Shown: positions 1 to 48,387 of the stretch, piece after piece
Position numbering within the stretch: position 1 is the stretch's first letter
Layout: every line of letters starts with the position of its first letter
Source of the DNA: Taeniopygia guttata
Lineage: Eukaryota; Chordata; Aves; Passeriformes; Estrildidae
Assembly: GCF_048771995.1 (NCBI RefSeq)
Contig: NC_133024.1
Span: forward strand, 43,004,001-43,068,000
Length of the DNA: 64,000 nucleotides
Direction: 5' to 3'
The notes under the pieces: generated by a model
What the model was told of the DNA's origin: nothing
Seen by the model: only the letters and a program-made list of their open reading frames with translations
Databases searched by the model: none
Made by a program: the position numbers and the translations under genes

Positions 1-882
1 GTGTACCAGGCACAATTTAGAATGGGGCATATTTGTCACATGTCTGAAGAATGTTTTAAAATAATTATATTTGGTCAATTTTAACTAAATACAGACTACA
101 ATTAAAATATAAAATTTACTTACTTTTACTGACAAGGTGAAATTTTATACTTAATGGTATTTTTTGACACTTGATTTTCACTTGTTAAAGGCAAATATGA
201 AAACATAGGAAATTATACAACCTTATAAATCATAAACATATTAATGTCTTCTAAGTTTCTTCCTTAGAAATGTATCTGTTTAAAGTTACGCTGTTTTATT
301 GCGTATGTTGTCAATAACTTCCTTTGCCTACCTATAAATACTCTAAAAATAGGAAAAAAACTTTTCTAAATCATGTTTTATCTAAATCTTTTGATTGTAA
401 AAGTTAATATTGCCAGCTAGTGGAGTAGTTTTTTTAAAATGTTACACAACTTGCCTAGTATTTTTTAAGTTTACTCATTTAACAGTTGCAACCTGTACAG
501 CTGTGTTCTGTGAAATATTGCATCTTACACACATGAACATTATGTTTGAAAAAGTACAGGTTGAAATCTTACCTGATGTATTCATGGTTTTTAGGTAATG
601 TTTCTCTGTTGATAGACATTGCCATAACTGTTTGGCTTTCTGAAAAATGTGCATAGCATTTCTCATGTGAGGGGAATAAAGAAAGGAAAATTAAGAGGTT
701 ATATAGCTTATAGTCCTGTTTGGAGAATTGGTTTCTCTGTAGGCTTTTTGTTTGCTTAAAGCAGTAAAAATAATGGAGCTTTTTTTTGCCTATTTTAGGT
801 TTGAAGTTTTTGAGGTTTTTTTCTTGATAGCTGTATTAACATTATGAATAATTTTTTTACTCATATTTTATTCATTTTTTAG

Positions 883-37174
<36,292 letters not shown>

Positions 37175-37770
37175 CTTGGAAGGATCCAGCATGCTTTTAG
37201 AAGAAACCTAATTTTTTTTGCACTAAGTGTTTTAACATTTCAAACTGGTATTTCACAAAACTTATATCAAGAGCAACCACAACACCTTATCCATTTTAGC
37301 ATTTGGTGGATGGTTTGGGGTTTTTTTTCAATAACCTGTTACTGAGAAACATTTTTTATTCTGCTTAGGTTCATCCTGCAGTCTAAACCACCAAGCACTG
37401 CTTTGATGTTCCTTGTGACCCACAAGGACTTTGCTTGGGCAGACTGGATCTGTTGTGCTCTTAAAACATGAGATTCATCACTGTTGTATATCTGCTAAAA
37501 TGCAGGACTCTCATATCTGGTAGAGGTAACATGACTGTGTAGAATGAATGATCCAAAATCCAGGATTCATGATATAACCAGCTAAACTACATTTCCAAAA
37601 GGGGGTTATACTTAAATTTCACAGTGAAAGAAAAGAAAACCAGAGAACCTCATGTGTAATGAATTAAGGGGTTTTGGGGTTGGGGTTTTTTAAGCTTAGT
37701 TAAATGGATACTTCTGTATATAAATGAAAACTTTAGGTCAAATAAAATATGGCTGCTTTTTTTTTTTCCT
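37175..37770 (+). other. ATM: ATM 3' UTR (inferred)
   Basis: Sequence from the stop codon to just beyond the first AATAAA. It is AT-rich with T-runs. The true cleavage site cannot be read from DNA alone; a longer form could end after the second AATAAA at 37822. The long ATM 3' UTR known in mammals is not obvious here. Confidence 0.55.
37741..37746 (+). promoter_or_regulatory. ATM: Polyadenylation signal AATAAA, proximal
   Basis: Canonical hexamer 567 bases after the ATM stop, followed within 15-30 bases by a T11 tract and TGTTGT, a fitting U/GU-rich downstream element. Confidence 0.6.
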
Positions 37771-37821
37771 GTTGTAAATCAAATTATGCTGGTACTTTAT
37801 ATTACTCTAATAGTATAAAAC

Positions 37822-37827
37822 AATAAA
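37822..37827 (+). promoter_or_regulatory. ATM: Polyadenylation signal AATAAA, distal
   Basis: Second canonical hexamer 81 bases downstream of the first, followed by TTTTGTTGC. Likely an alternative ATM 3' end. Confidence 0.45.
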
Positions 37828-40444
37828 AAATACTTAGCTTTTGTTGCACTGACTTCTTTGACAAGACATATTGACTATACAAATGAAACTTAGCATATTG
37901 GAAATGCCTGTAAAGCAAACAGTCACTGTATCTGCAGTAAACACCTCCCAGAAACACTGAAGTTGTATTCCAAGCACAAAAATCCCATTCTGAGTGCACA
38001 TGGTTTTACAGAAGACATTGCTCCTTCTTAAAAGTAAAAAATCAGGTGGTCAGTGAATGTGGATAATCAGAGAAGCCATTCAAATAATGGTCTACCTTGC
38101 ATAGTTAATAAATCTTCCCAAACCATCTTTATATTCCAAAATAGGAATAAAGGTTGGTGTACCCTTAGTTTACATTTCATGCATTTTTACAGCAATATAA
38201 ATGAAGAATTCCTGTTCCAATCAGCATTTAATGGGTTTTTATTTCTATGGTGTTCTCACAATTTTATGCTGTAAGATATTGTCTACACAGCAAAATGAGT
38301 CTTTTGTACTATGTTTTCATGACATAAATTTCTGTTGATCCTTGCAACCAAAAGTGCATCCTGGCTTTTTTTTGTGGGGAGGAAATACTGTCCAATGATA
38401 TGTTTGTTCTCTGAAAATTAAAGTAACTGACAGAGCCCATGCTCTTTATGTTGAATTTAAAGGACACTTAGGAAAGGGAGAAATGTCCTATCAAGCGATG
38501 GCAGGTAGGAAATGACTAAACAAAGTCCTTCAAGTATTTTTCTTCACCAGAGACTGTCCTGGAGTGATCTGTAATGTTACTGTATCCCATATCTATCTGC
38601 ACCCAAAAATTGTTACTGTCTCATCTTAATCATTGGAGTATTTTTGTACATTATATCCTCAGTAAAGGGAGAGCAGATCGTGCTTTTATGCGATTTCTTT
38701 CCATCTAGATACAGATCTTTCAGATTCTCATCACTTGTTAACTCTTCCATACAAACCCAGCTTTGCCTCCACATACACTTTCCCCAGACTACCTCTGTCT
38801 GTGGTAGAGAGGCCTTGAGATTTCTCATAGATTCTCATTTCTAGAAGATGAAATGTTTAGGTGTTTCTCAAGCCATTGCAGAGAAAATAGTGACTTTGGA
38901 AACTCTATCCAGAAAGTGCTCCATACAGAGTTCAGACTATGAAATAAACAACTAATAAGGCAGTTGTGCTTCTCATGACTCACCTGGAATTTCCAGACAC
39001 CTTCCAGTCATTGTATCCCTGAGCTTACCTTTGCCTGGACACTACTGTTGGATTTGGGCCCATCAAGCCAAAGGAAAACCTGAAATTACATAGTTGTACA
39101 GTAGCTGAAGTTTGTGGTGTGCACATTTCTCAGCATTCCTTCCCAACCCACTGTCCTGTTCTTTTAAGGGAATTTAACATCTTACTAGCAAGGTCACACA
39201 TCATTAATTTTAGCAATGCAATCAGTCATTGTTAAAGAGTTACATTTTTTTCTTCAAGTCTCCAGCCCTGCTTCCAAGCACTTAAACATGCCATAGAAGT
39301 TCTGGATAACACTTATCAATAATCAAGATGTTTTGCTTAAATGAATACCTCTCATGGGCAGCTCCCAAAACAAATGCTTTCATGGAGGAGAGACTCTTGG
39401 AGTGTCCTGACCTGAGTTCAGACAGCTGGCACATCAGAACTAGACCACTACTTGGTTAAGATTTTCATTCCACAAAGATTGCCAAGATACCTGAAATAGC
39501 TCACACATTATGTAAGTCTTTAATTGGAAAGTAACATCACCTGTCAGTTACTCTAATCAGACATAAAAAAGGAAGCAATGTCTAACCAATCTTGCTTAGT
39601 ATCTCTTAGTCTGTCTTCATATTGGTTTACATTTACTTTTCCTAACAGACTCTCTGACTGCACCCACAGAACAATGTGTCTAAATGCTCTTGAGCCAAAC
39701 CCCAGGCAGTGCTAGCCACTGTCCCTTTTGCACCATTTCTGAAATGAGCTCTCTGACAAACTAAAGCTGAGAAAAAGCCAGCTGGTGCTGCCTAAAGCTG
39801 AGCCCATAAAGTAGGTGATGACTGAGCAGTGTGGGACATCTGGGATCCCGTTTGCTTGGCCCATGGTCTTCGTGCTCTTTATTATTTAGCAATAAAGGCA
39901 AAGACTTTAGTTAAGCAAAATCTGAGGTGAATCCCATGGTTCTTTAGGGCTTAGGGATGATGCTGCAGACAAGCCCTGTGGTTTGGCTTCATCTTCCCTA
40001 AGAGCAATACTGACTGTGACAGAACATCCTCTCCCGAGGAATTTCAGTGTTGTGAACTGCCAGAAGTAAAGCAAACAGCCTAGGACAAGAGAGCACAATC
40101 ACAGTTTGGAGGGGATTACTTTACAGGAAAAATGTATTTAAGTAAATGTTACTGAAACAAGTTAAAGATTACAAAATCCTGGTAATAAGAGCTAAAAATA
40201 AAGGATCGGTTTGTACCAACTTTTTCAGCTTTTAGTACAAAGTTTGAGCATTAATTCAGCAATCTACTGTGCAGAAGCCTTGTGCTCTTCTCTGCAGTAA
40301 TGCATTCTGAAAAACTACATTATTGCAAATGCATTTTGGGCAGAAAATTGACATTGGTGTTTGTAAACAGCAGAGTCCACTATAAAAGCAGCTAACATTT
40401 GCTTTTTCAGTCGGGCAGTGCTTGTTTCAGCTTTTCTGCTGAAA

Positions 40445-40678
40445 TTACAACTCCACATCACAATATGAACAAATAAAAAGATATGAACAAATACTAGAAA
40501 AATGACCTCTTGGCATTTGTATCCACTGGAAAAACGTCTTTCTCAGAGAAAAAGTGAATTTAACTGGTATCACATCTGGTCCTGATATGAAATCTGTTTC
40601 TCCTTCTTGAAAGGGAGTAAAAGCCTCTGTTCCACTGAAGTTACAGTGTGGATATGGATCATCCTGTGACTTAATAAA
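40445..40678 (-). other. Candidate terminal exon, possibly C11orf65-like
   Basis: The minus strand shows a good acceptor (TTATTATTATTTTCAG) followed by 77 open codons and a TAA. The frame begins FIKSQDDPYPHCNFSGTEAF and continues TPFQEGETDF. The DDPY...N pattern loosely resembles the human C11orf65 C-terminus (DDTYYENV) as I remember it, and strand and position agree with synteny. The frame length is within chance expectation and the last 30 residues look non-coding, so this may be no exon at all. Confidence 0.2.
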
Positions 40679-42389
40679 CTGAAAATAATAATAAAATATA
40701 ATTTTAATAATAAACAAGAATGGAAACATGAGTAAATATATAATTTACATCTTTAAAATTACACCATACTTATACCTGCTACAAATCCTTATAAACACTA
40801 ATTTAAAACAATCAAATAAAATCAAAGCTAGAGACAGTTCTACTTGTGCTGCAGAAATGGAGATATAAGCAAATTAAATTTCCCTAAGATGGCACATCTA
40901 ACAAAGTAGTTTCTGTAATTATGAGATATGTCTGACATCAATGCTCTTTTACTTAATATTTCCCACTTCCCATTGTTGCATAATTTAAAATCCAAAATTA
41001 TTTTTCACAAAATAAGTTTGGTGGATTTTTTTCTAGACAGCAGTGTGAGTCCTAAATTACAACAAACCATTTCAATCATCTCAGTGTAAAGGAAAGGAGA
41101 ATCTGGGTCTTTATATGATTTTGTTTTGGTTTTTAGGCTTGCCTCACTATCTTAATCAGTTTATTATGTTAACACACCTATGCATTGCATAATGCATGAG
41201 TAGATCATACACACTAAGAGCCCCTTGGCTATGTCAAAACACAGAAACTGATGCCCTATCAGCACACAGCTGTCCTACCAGTGCAATTAAAACCAGTTTT
41301 AAATCAATTTATTTAGGTCTGTGAAAACCACTGTGGGTGCAAACTGCCATGTGACACACATCTCATTATAATTATCTCTTATCTGTCCACCTTAATTCTG
41401 TCATTTGCACACAAGGTCTCGTAAAGCACTGACAATACACGAGGTATTGTGTTAAGGCAGACATTATGTACAGAAAGATAAATACAAACCTTTGAGCCTC
41501 TGCTTGTCCTCAGGATATGCAACAATTACTTAAAGCAAAAGTGTCCTGTCATCATTCAGTTCCAAATTACCAGTTTTACTGTATGTAAAACATGGAAGTC
41601 AGGTTGTGGGCTCCCTGTTTCTTACTGCTCTTCTCAACCACTTTCCTTCTCACTCCTACACTATTTTTTGAGTCTTTGTTCTCATGGTTATAAAGTAAAT
41701 TTTTTTTTTCATTTCAAAGGCCCTTACTGAATGTGGCTCTCAGCCTGTCCCTCCCCTGCTTCACTCATTGTTTTCTGGCTTCTTTACAGCATCAGCATTA
41801 CAGTTGTAGCTGAGGGGTCTTTTTATAGTTTATTGCTATGAAAGAACTACTTATCTCTCAATTATAGGCATGCTTGAAGCTTTTAAAGTTAAATGATGCT
41901 TTAAGAAATTGCATGTCTATAAAACCATTTTAAGGTATGAATATGATTGTATTAAAAATATTTTTACATTTCTGTTGCATTTTTCCAGTTAGTCTTTATT
42001 AGAAATATGAGTATCTCAGTACAGGAGTGATCCAATTGACAATACACCAAGGAGTTTAATGGATTTCTTGCTGGAGGAGGAGGCTGTTACAACACGTTCT
42101 CTATATAAAATAAGTAATTTACTTTTATTGCTGGCTGTCACAATGTGTTTAACATATAAAATTTATTAATAATTCATTATTTTGATATTGGTCTTCCAAG
42201 TCTCTCTATGAGGTTACTAGAATTTACTGAAAATACATTATCATCCACTTAGAAACCACTTCCTTGTTGTAGAGTTGCTCAATTTTTAATGATCTGAAAG
42301 TGATTTATCATTGCAGATTCAAGAAAAACAGCTGTTGTGTATTAAAGAGTCATGATACCACTCCCATTTATGCATGGCCTTTGTCAGTT

Positions 42390-42413
42390 TTTTTTTTTTT
42401 TTTTTTTTTTTTT
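42390..42413. repeat. Poly(T) tract
   Basis: Run of about 24 T; no associated element recognised on either strand. Confidence 0.85.
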
Positions 42414-43002
42414 ACAAGAAGACATTATTTCCTAATATTGGAAGAGCTAAATAGAAAGAAAGTGCTGCGAAGGACTTCATTTGCAGCCACTGATGAATTC
42501 TTTCTCCTGAAAAAGTACAGTCAGAACCAAAGTAAACTTAATTCTAAAATAATTAAGTGCAGATACAGTGGTGTTACAATCTTGCTTAACAAAAACCTAT
42601 GCCAACAATAAAACCAGTTAAATTCTTAGAGTAATTCAAAAGTATAGACGTGCTTAATGCTTCATCTTCCTTGTGTATAACTGAATTGAGGTATACTTCA
42701 TACCATTTTTCAAGTCTCCCTGTAGCACCCGTGTCAGAAGCCTACACTCCACAGGCTCCCTCTATAGCTACCAGAGCTGGAAAGGTTCTTCCCCAGAGCA
42801 ATTTTGCAACAGCCAAGGTGTTAATTGCTCTGCAGAGATCCCAGTTTCTGCCTGCTTACTACAGAAGCACCTTGAACAACTCTTGCTCCTTCCTGATGTA
42901 TCTCTGCCAAGAGACCAAAGACAGGTGGAATAAATCTGGCCACTGAGAGTCTGCCACAAGAATCAGGTGTGGCTGAAATCAACAGAGAAACTAAGATTGA
43001 GC

Positions 43003-43045
43003 GGGGAAAAAAAAAAAAAGAAAAAAGAAAAAAAAAAAAGAAAAA
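43003..43045. repeat. A-rich tract (A12-13 runs split by G)
   Basis: Forty-odd bases of A interrupted by single G. Could be a degraded poly(A) tail of a plus-strand retroposed sequence ending near 43,000; no source gene is recognisable upstream. Confidence 0.85.
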
Positions 43046-44934
43046 GCTGTGGTTTAGTAAGAGCAGAACCCCCACAAATCTCTAAGTCAATAACATCAGG
43101 TGGTTAGCACTGCAGAGATTGTGGATTTAGTAATCTAGTTTTGTCCACTTTGACTTGCTTTGCTGAACACATTTAGTGAATGCAAATACTCCTAATGCTT
43201 TCATGCAGTGGCAATTTTGTGCATCCAGAATGAATACCACAGAGAATTCCCTATACAGTAAAGTGATGCTTACAGCACCTAGCCTGATTTTGATGACACT
43301 GTCTGCAAGTGGAAAGATAATGATCTGTAATGCTTGCATCCTACAGAGAAATTAGGTCAGAAAGTATTTTACTGAGAATATTCTGCTTCAATTACTTGGC
43401 AGTACTTGCAGAAACAGGCTCTTGATCAGGTTTAAGCCCTTTAGTAGAGAAACTAGAAAACTTGCAGAGCATAGTGAGGTTTCTAGCAGGCAGACAAAGT
43501 TGCCTAAAGAATACACCTTCTACAGTCTCCCAAGATTAAGCAAAGGAAGTCAACTTGGCCTATAAATATTTTTATAATTATCAAGCAGCTTTCAAGTGGC
43601 TTGTAAGAAATGAATTCCAGTCCATCATAATTAACTCTAAAAGACAGCTGCCTTCTGTGTGCTTAGTTTCTTCTGTTCTTCCTTCCCTTTAGTTTTGTTT
43701 GTCTTTACTTTGATGTTCAACTTTGTTTTCCCTTGGATCACAGTTTCAGTTATTTTCAACCTCGCAGTGCATCCATAACTGTGGGACCCAGAAAAGACTG
43801 GGGGCAATCAAAAATAACTGTCTGGTTTAAATTACTGTAGTGAGCCTTATTTTACAACCCTATGCCACAGCTATAAAGCAGTGAGACAGCCAGTAGAGGA
43901 ACCCAACAAGCCACCAGTAGAATGTATCTTACTTTGCATTGCACTCCCTCACTTGTAGAGCCCTCACATCCTGAGGGTAAATGCTCCTCATCAGAAGAGG
44001 AAGATCTGCTCCTCTTACACCTGCAGGATCTTTGTTGTATGGGCAGTCTGCAGAGAAGTGCACTTACTGTTGTGGAAAAAAGCTGTGAACAGATTTTTTC
44101 CTGTTCCAACCTTAGATAATTTTAGAACTTGAAGTAGTCTAATAAATCATATTCATGTAAGAGAAACTGAACACATTTTTAGAAAAAATAGTTTATTTTT
44201 ATATTAGAATAAGCTAATAGTGAAAAAGCTTTTACATAGAAGTATGTATTGGTATAAAGTCCCACATTCACTACATTGAAAGCAGGTTGAAATAGAGCAT
44301 CTAGATCCCTAAATTTATTTTTCCTGAAAATAATCACTTTGTGAAACTCAGCTCTTTTAGCTCTTTTACTCCAGCTTAGAATTTACAGAGATACTCTGAA
44401 AAATAATGTTTTAGTCCAACACAACTTTCTTTTTAAATAAAATTAGCTCATCATATCCACATCCTTTTCTAAGTTAATTCTTTTCTACCTCTAAGTAACT
44501 ACTTGTGACCCTTGAAGAATTCTTTTCTTCCTCCTTTTTAAGTAATAAGAGAGACTATGTATAGGATTGATGAATTTGAGTCATCTGATGGACAAGCAAG
44601 CATGTAGGACAAATCCTCACTTCTGAAAGAGTAACCTCTGTAAGTACATGACCCTGAATTAAAAACAAAAGACATGCGCCAAAGGAAAAAAAAAAGCAGA
44701 AATAACAAAAGACAAAGCAGGAATAACAAAAGTTATTTTGTTATTAGCAGGTTTGTGAATGGCCTTTCACAAGAGCTGGTCCAGAAAACAGACTTGGGTA
44801 CCGTGAGAGAGCAGAAAGGAGATAAGAGGCGAACAGGATACCAGTGAAAGTTTGGAATAGTTCTGTGATCATCCTTGAGGTTGGGATACACTTGATTTTG
44901 GACTCTCAGGTACATGGTGTGACTCATGGGGTGT

Positions 44935-44998
44935 CCTGTGCAGGGCCAGGAGCTGGACTCAGTGATCCTTGTGGGTTCCTTCCAACTGGCAGCTTTCA
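44935..44998 (+). mobile_element. CR1 LINE extreme 3' end
   Basis: GGGCCAGGAGCTGGACTCAG followed by TGATCCTTGTGGGTTCCTTC matches the end of avian CR1 in sense orientation. Only about 60 bases remain. Confidence 0.75.
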
Positions 44999-47900
44999 AG
45001 CAGAACACAGAAAGCCATCCCTGAACAATGAAACTACCCCCATTTTAGATTTCTGGGTCCATGTATCTTTCCACAGTGCTTGTTTTCCCCTCTCCCCAAG
45101 CCTGACACTCAGGCGTAAGCTGCAACACAAGCTGAAACTTGTGTCATGGCTTGACAAATCTGCTTCCCACCACCTGGGAATGAGCAGAGAAATCCACCTT
45201 TTTCTTTGAGGATCAAGCCAGGAGGAGGGGGTGACTCACAGGGAGCTGGCGCTCCCACAGCAAGCCCTGTCTGCTCCAGGCCCAGGGTGTCTGGTGGCTG
45301 CCAGGGAGTGACTCTCAGTTATTTAAAAAAAAAATTATATTTGTTTAGTATAATACTTCTCTTACTGAAGAGTTCTAGAGTTTAAATTAAAGTTGCATCA
45401 AGAACATTCAGGAAGAAGAGCATTGGTGAGTATCCTCTCTGTAAGAATACCCAATTACTTAAAGAATAAGAGAGGAAAATAATACCTACTGCCAACAAAG
45501 TAGATTTTGTCACTGATTTCAATGACAGTTGTAGACATGCAATTGAATATCCCAATAGACCCATTTAAAAGTGGATGTGTATGTCCATTTGCATTTTTAT
45601 GTAATATTCATCAGTTTGATAATTAAGCAGAATCTCTGTTTCTTAAATCAGAGATTACCAGATAAAAAATTAATAGGTTGATTTCTGGATAACCTGTGAC
45701 CAGTCAGATATGGTAGCAACATGTGTACTGCTTTGACTTCCCTTGTCAGTAATGTGAAAACCTGAAAGATTACTATCATATTCTCACTGCTGATCCAGCC
45801 CCGAGAATTTTTAAAGGTATCAGAGAAAGAAAAAACTTTATTTAATGTCAATTTATTAATCCTTCTTATCATGTCGCATATTATCCTGTATTACTTAATT
45901 TATCACAGGCAAAAAAACCTTGAACAAACCAAACTCTATAATTTTTTTATTTTAAAATCAACCTCTTATATATGGTTAGTGCTGTTAGATCAGATAGATG
46001 GATAAAATCAGGTAAATAAAAGAGGAGAATGCCTGTACCGATTAAGCCAGGAGATACTGTTCCACAAAACCTGTTGCCTTTTATATAACAAAGAGTTTCG
46101 AAATCCTTGATTGAAGAAGAAGACATAAAGCACAAGAGAAAACACACCCTAGATTTGCTGATGATATTGCAACTTGATTTCTAAGACAAAGACTTTGAAA
46201 CAGTGATCAAAAGGCTGTGAAAGTAATAGAAAGTGTTTGAAAGCAGGCCCAACTATACTCACAAGATAGCTTTTGAAACTACTCAGGCCAGTTGTAAGAG
46301 ACAGTTCTTGCCAGAGGCCTTCATCCCCATCAGTACTCCAAATTAAAATTTATTACAGAAAGCAATTACATGTAATTTAACACTAAATTAAAATGCAAAG
46401 CTAAATCCAGACAAGTATTATTCTGACAATATTGGGAGAATACAAATGTAGATGCAATATTATACAAATAAGGCAGCTGTAACTACAGATCCATGGCATT
46501 GTTCCATGGAAAAACAGAGCAGACCCTGTAATAAGCATTGGTTTAACTGAAAACACAGGGGCTGATTTCCCTACTCTGAGTGAATGCTTGATGCTGGGGA
46601 AGTGCCAGGAAAGCTGTCACGGCTCTCAGACCTTGAGATATCAGCCAAGGGAACACCTGCTGGCTCCATGACAGGAGCAAGTGTTCCTGTGAAGTGAAAC
46701 AATAATTTTGTAACTCACGATTTGTTTTCTTTGCTTGCTTTCTTTCCCAAAGGAAAATCTGTCTCAGCAATTAGTGAACTATTGATTCTTCGTGAATTTA
46801 TGATTTTTTTTTTCAAGAAGGGAGAGAGGAGAAACTTTATCGGTTTATATTCAACTTAATATACAATATTTTGTGTGAAAGAGAGCCTTAGCTTAGTTTC
46901 ATTCTGTCTTATTTTCAGGCAACATCTTTTAAGTCTTTGAGCACTGTCAGAATATATGTATTTAATCAGAAAATGCTCATGTCCCATGCAATTGGTGAAT
47001 ATTGAAATCATTTGTTAACTTGGCATAATGTAGTAAAGTGATCCACTTCAAATCCAAAATTAATAATTAACAGTTAATTAACAGTTTTGCAGTAAAAGCC
47101 AGACCATAAGGGAGAAGACCTAGAAAATGTCAGAGTTTTTTCTTATTAAATTGGGTTACTTAAGTGACCAGTATCATATTTTCTCTTTTTCTATAGAACT
47201 AAGAATTTTTCAGGAACAGACAATTTTGTTCTCAGAAACAAGTAGGAGACCACAATCTGATACAATGCAATTTTCAAGGGCCAATTTGAGTTCAGTGGGT
47301 GTTGCCTCTGCTGCCCTGAAAATGACAGTTCATCATCCACATTCATTGGCCTCTTCATATCTGGGCAGAAGTTGTTAAAATTTTACTTGATGGTGTAACC
47401 ATGAGAAATAAATCCAACTGACAGGAAGCTAAATTTCATCTCCATAGTTTAGCCTGTAATGTATATTACTTCTTATTTGCTTTAGGGTTTTAGCTAGTCT
47501 TGACAAATGACGGAGTGGTTCAAGGGAATTGATTGAGGGGACAAATTGTTAAGCTATTAAGTTCTGAGAAATAGGAAAATGCTTAGATGGATTTAGATGT
47601 CGTGTGTCTTAACCCTAAAGATAAGCAAGCTAATTTTTCATTTGTCTATGAACAGTAGGTGCTTTTTCCTTATTTTTTTCATTGGATCAGGTAACCTTCA
47701 AGACCATATCTTTTGTTACAAATCCGAACGCACTCAGCAAAAATCCAATGCTGTTTACTCTAATGGCACCAGAGCCTGGCGTTTCTATGTGAACATAATT
47801 GTTATTCCCCATCAAAAGTGATTTTTTTAATGGCCTCCTTAACAAGATAATCCATCAAGGAACTGGTGACAACTGCACCCAGTAACCTACTTAACAGATC

Positions 47901-48236
47901 CAGTTTGACAACAATTACACATGAGTGCATGTCATCAAGGCAGGGTGTAACTTGATATTAAATACAGCAAACACATTTGGCAGTGGGCCATAGCTGCTTG
48001 AGAAGGTTGAAGGTGGTGACTTCTGAGCAGAAGAATTGTTTGGCTTTGGGGTAATACTGACTTGGGACTGGAATGGAGAAAACATCTGCTGCATATGAGG
48101 GTAGTTCAATCATCACCATATTCAAGTAAATGCTTGAGTCTGTGGATGGAACTCAGGGCTGTGTGTTCATTAAGGACTTCCTGAAGATTTTATTTCATTA
48201 GATTCACAGGATAGGCATATGATGGTAGAGGAGACC

Positions 48237-48387
48237 TCATTCAAATTTGCGTTTTAAGTGATGCCAATTGGCCTGTTCTGAGTTGACGGGTTCAAGTTTT
48301 ACAGGGAAAAGCCAGTTTTTCCATGTTTCTCTCCATTTGAAATAAAAAATCCAATCGATAGTTTGTGTTTCTGTGACTGGAATAGAA
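48237..48387 (-). other. Candidate or decayed C11orf65-like exon
   Basis: On the minus strand an acceptor (TTTCTTTCATTGCAG) precedes an open frame containing DWIFYFKWRETWKNWLFPV and later NWHHLKRKFE, then TGA. A spaced resemblance to the human C11orf65 segment GWYHRIENNGWRPV ... EFHFSKLKRRQD (recalled) and the expected strand and position are the only support. The TGA with only a poor donor beside it suggests either decay or a false call. Confidence 0.2.

Noticed and set aside
43852..44119. Overlapping frames with Ser/Glu-rich or Ser/Arg-rich stretches
   Set aside because: Low-complexity translation of a GAAGAGGAAGA-type run on both strands; no coding evidence.
47690..48180. Minus-strand frames such as PSYAADVFSIPVPSQYY and SRLLGAVVTSSLMDYLV that look protein-like
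   Set aside because: Several short frames in different phases broken by stops, without clear splice sites or a family I recognise; lengths fit chance.
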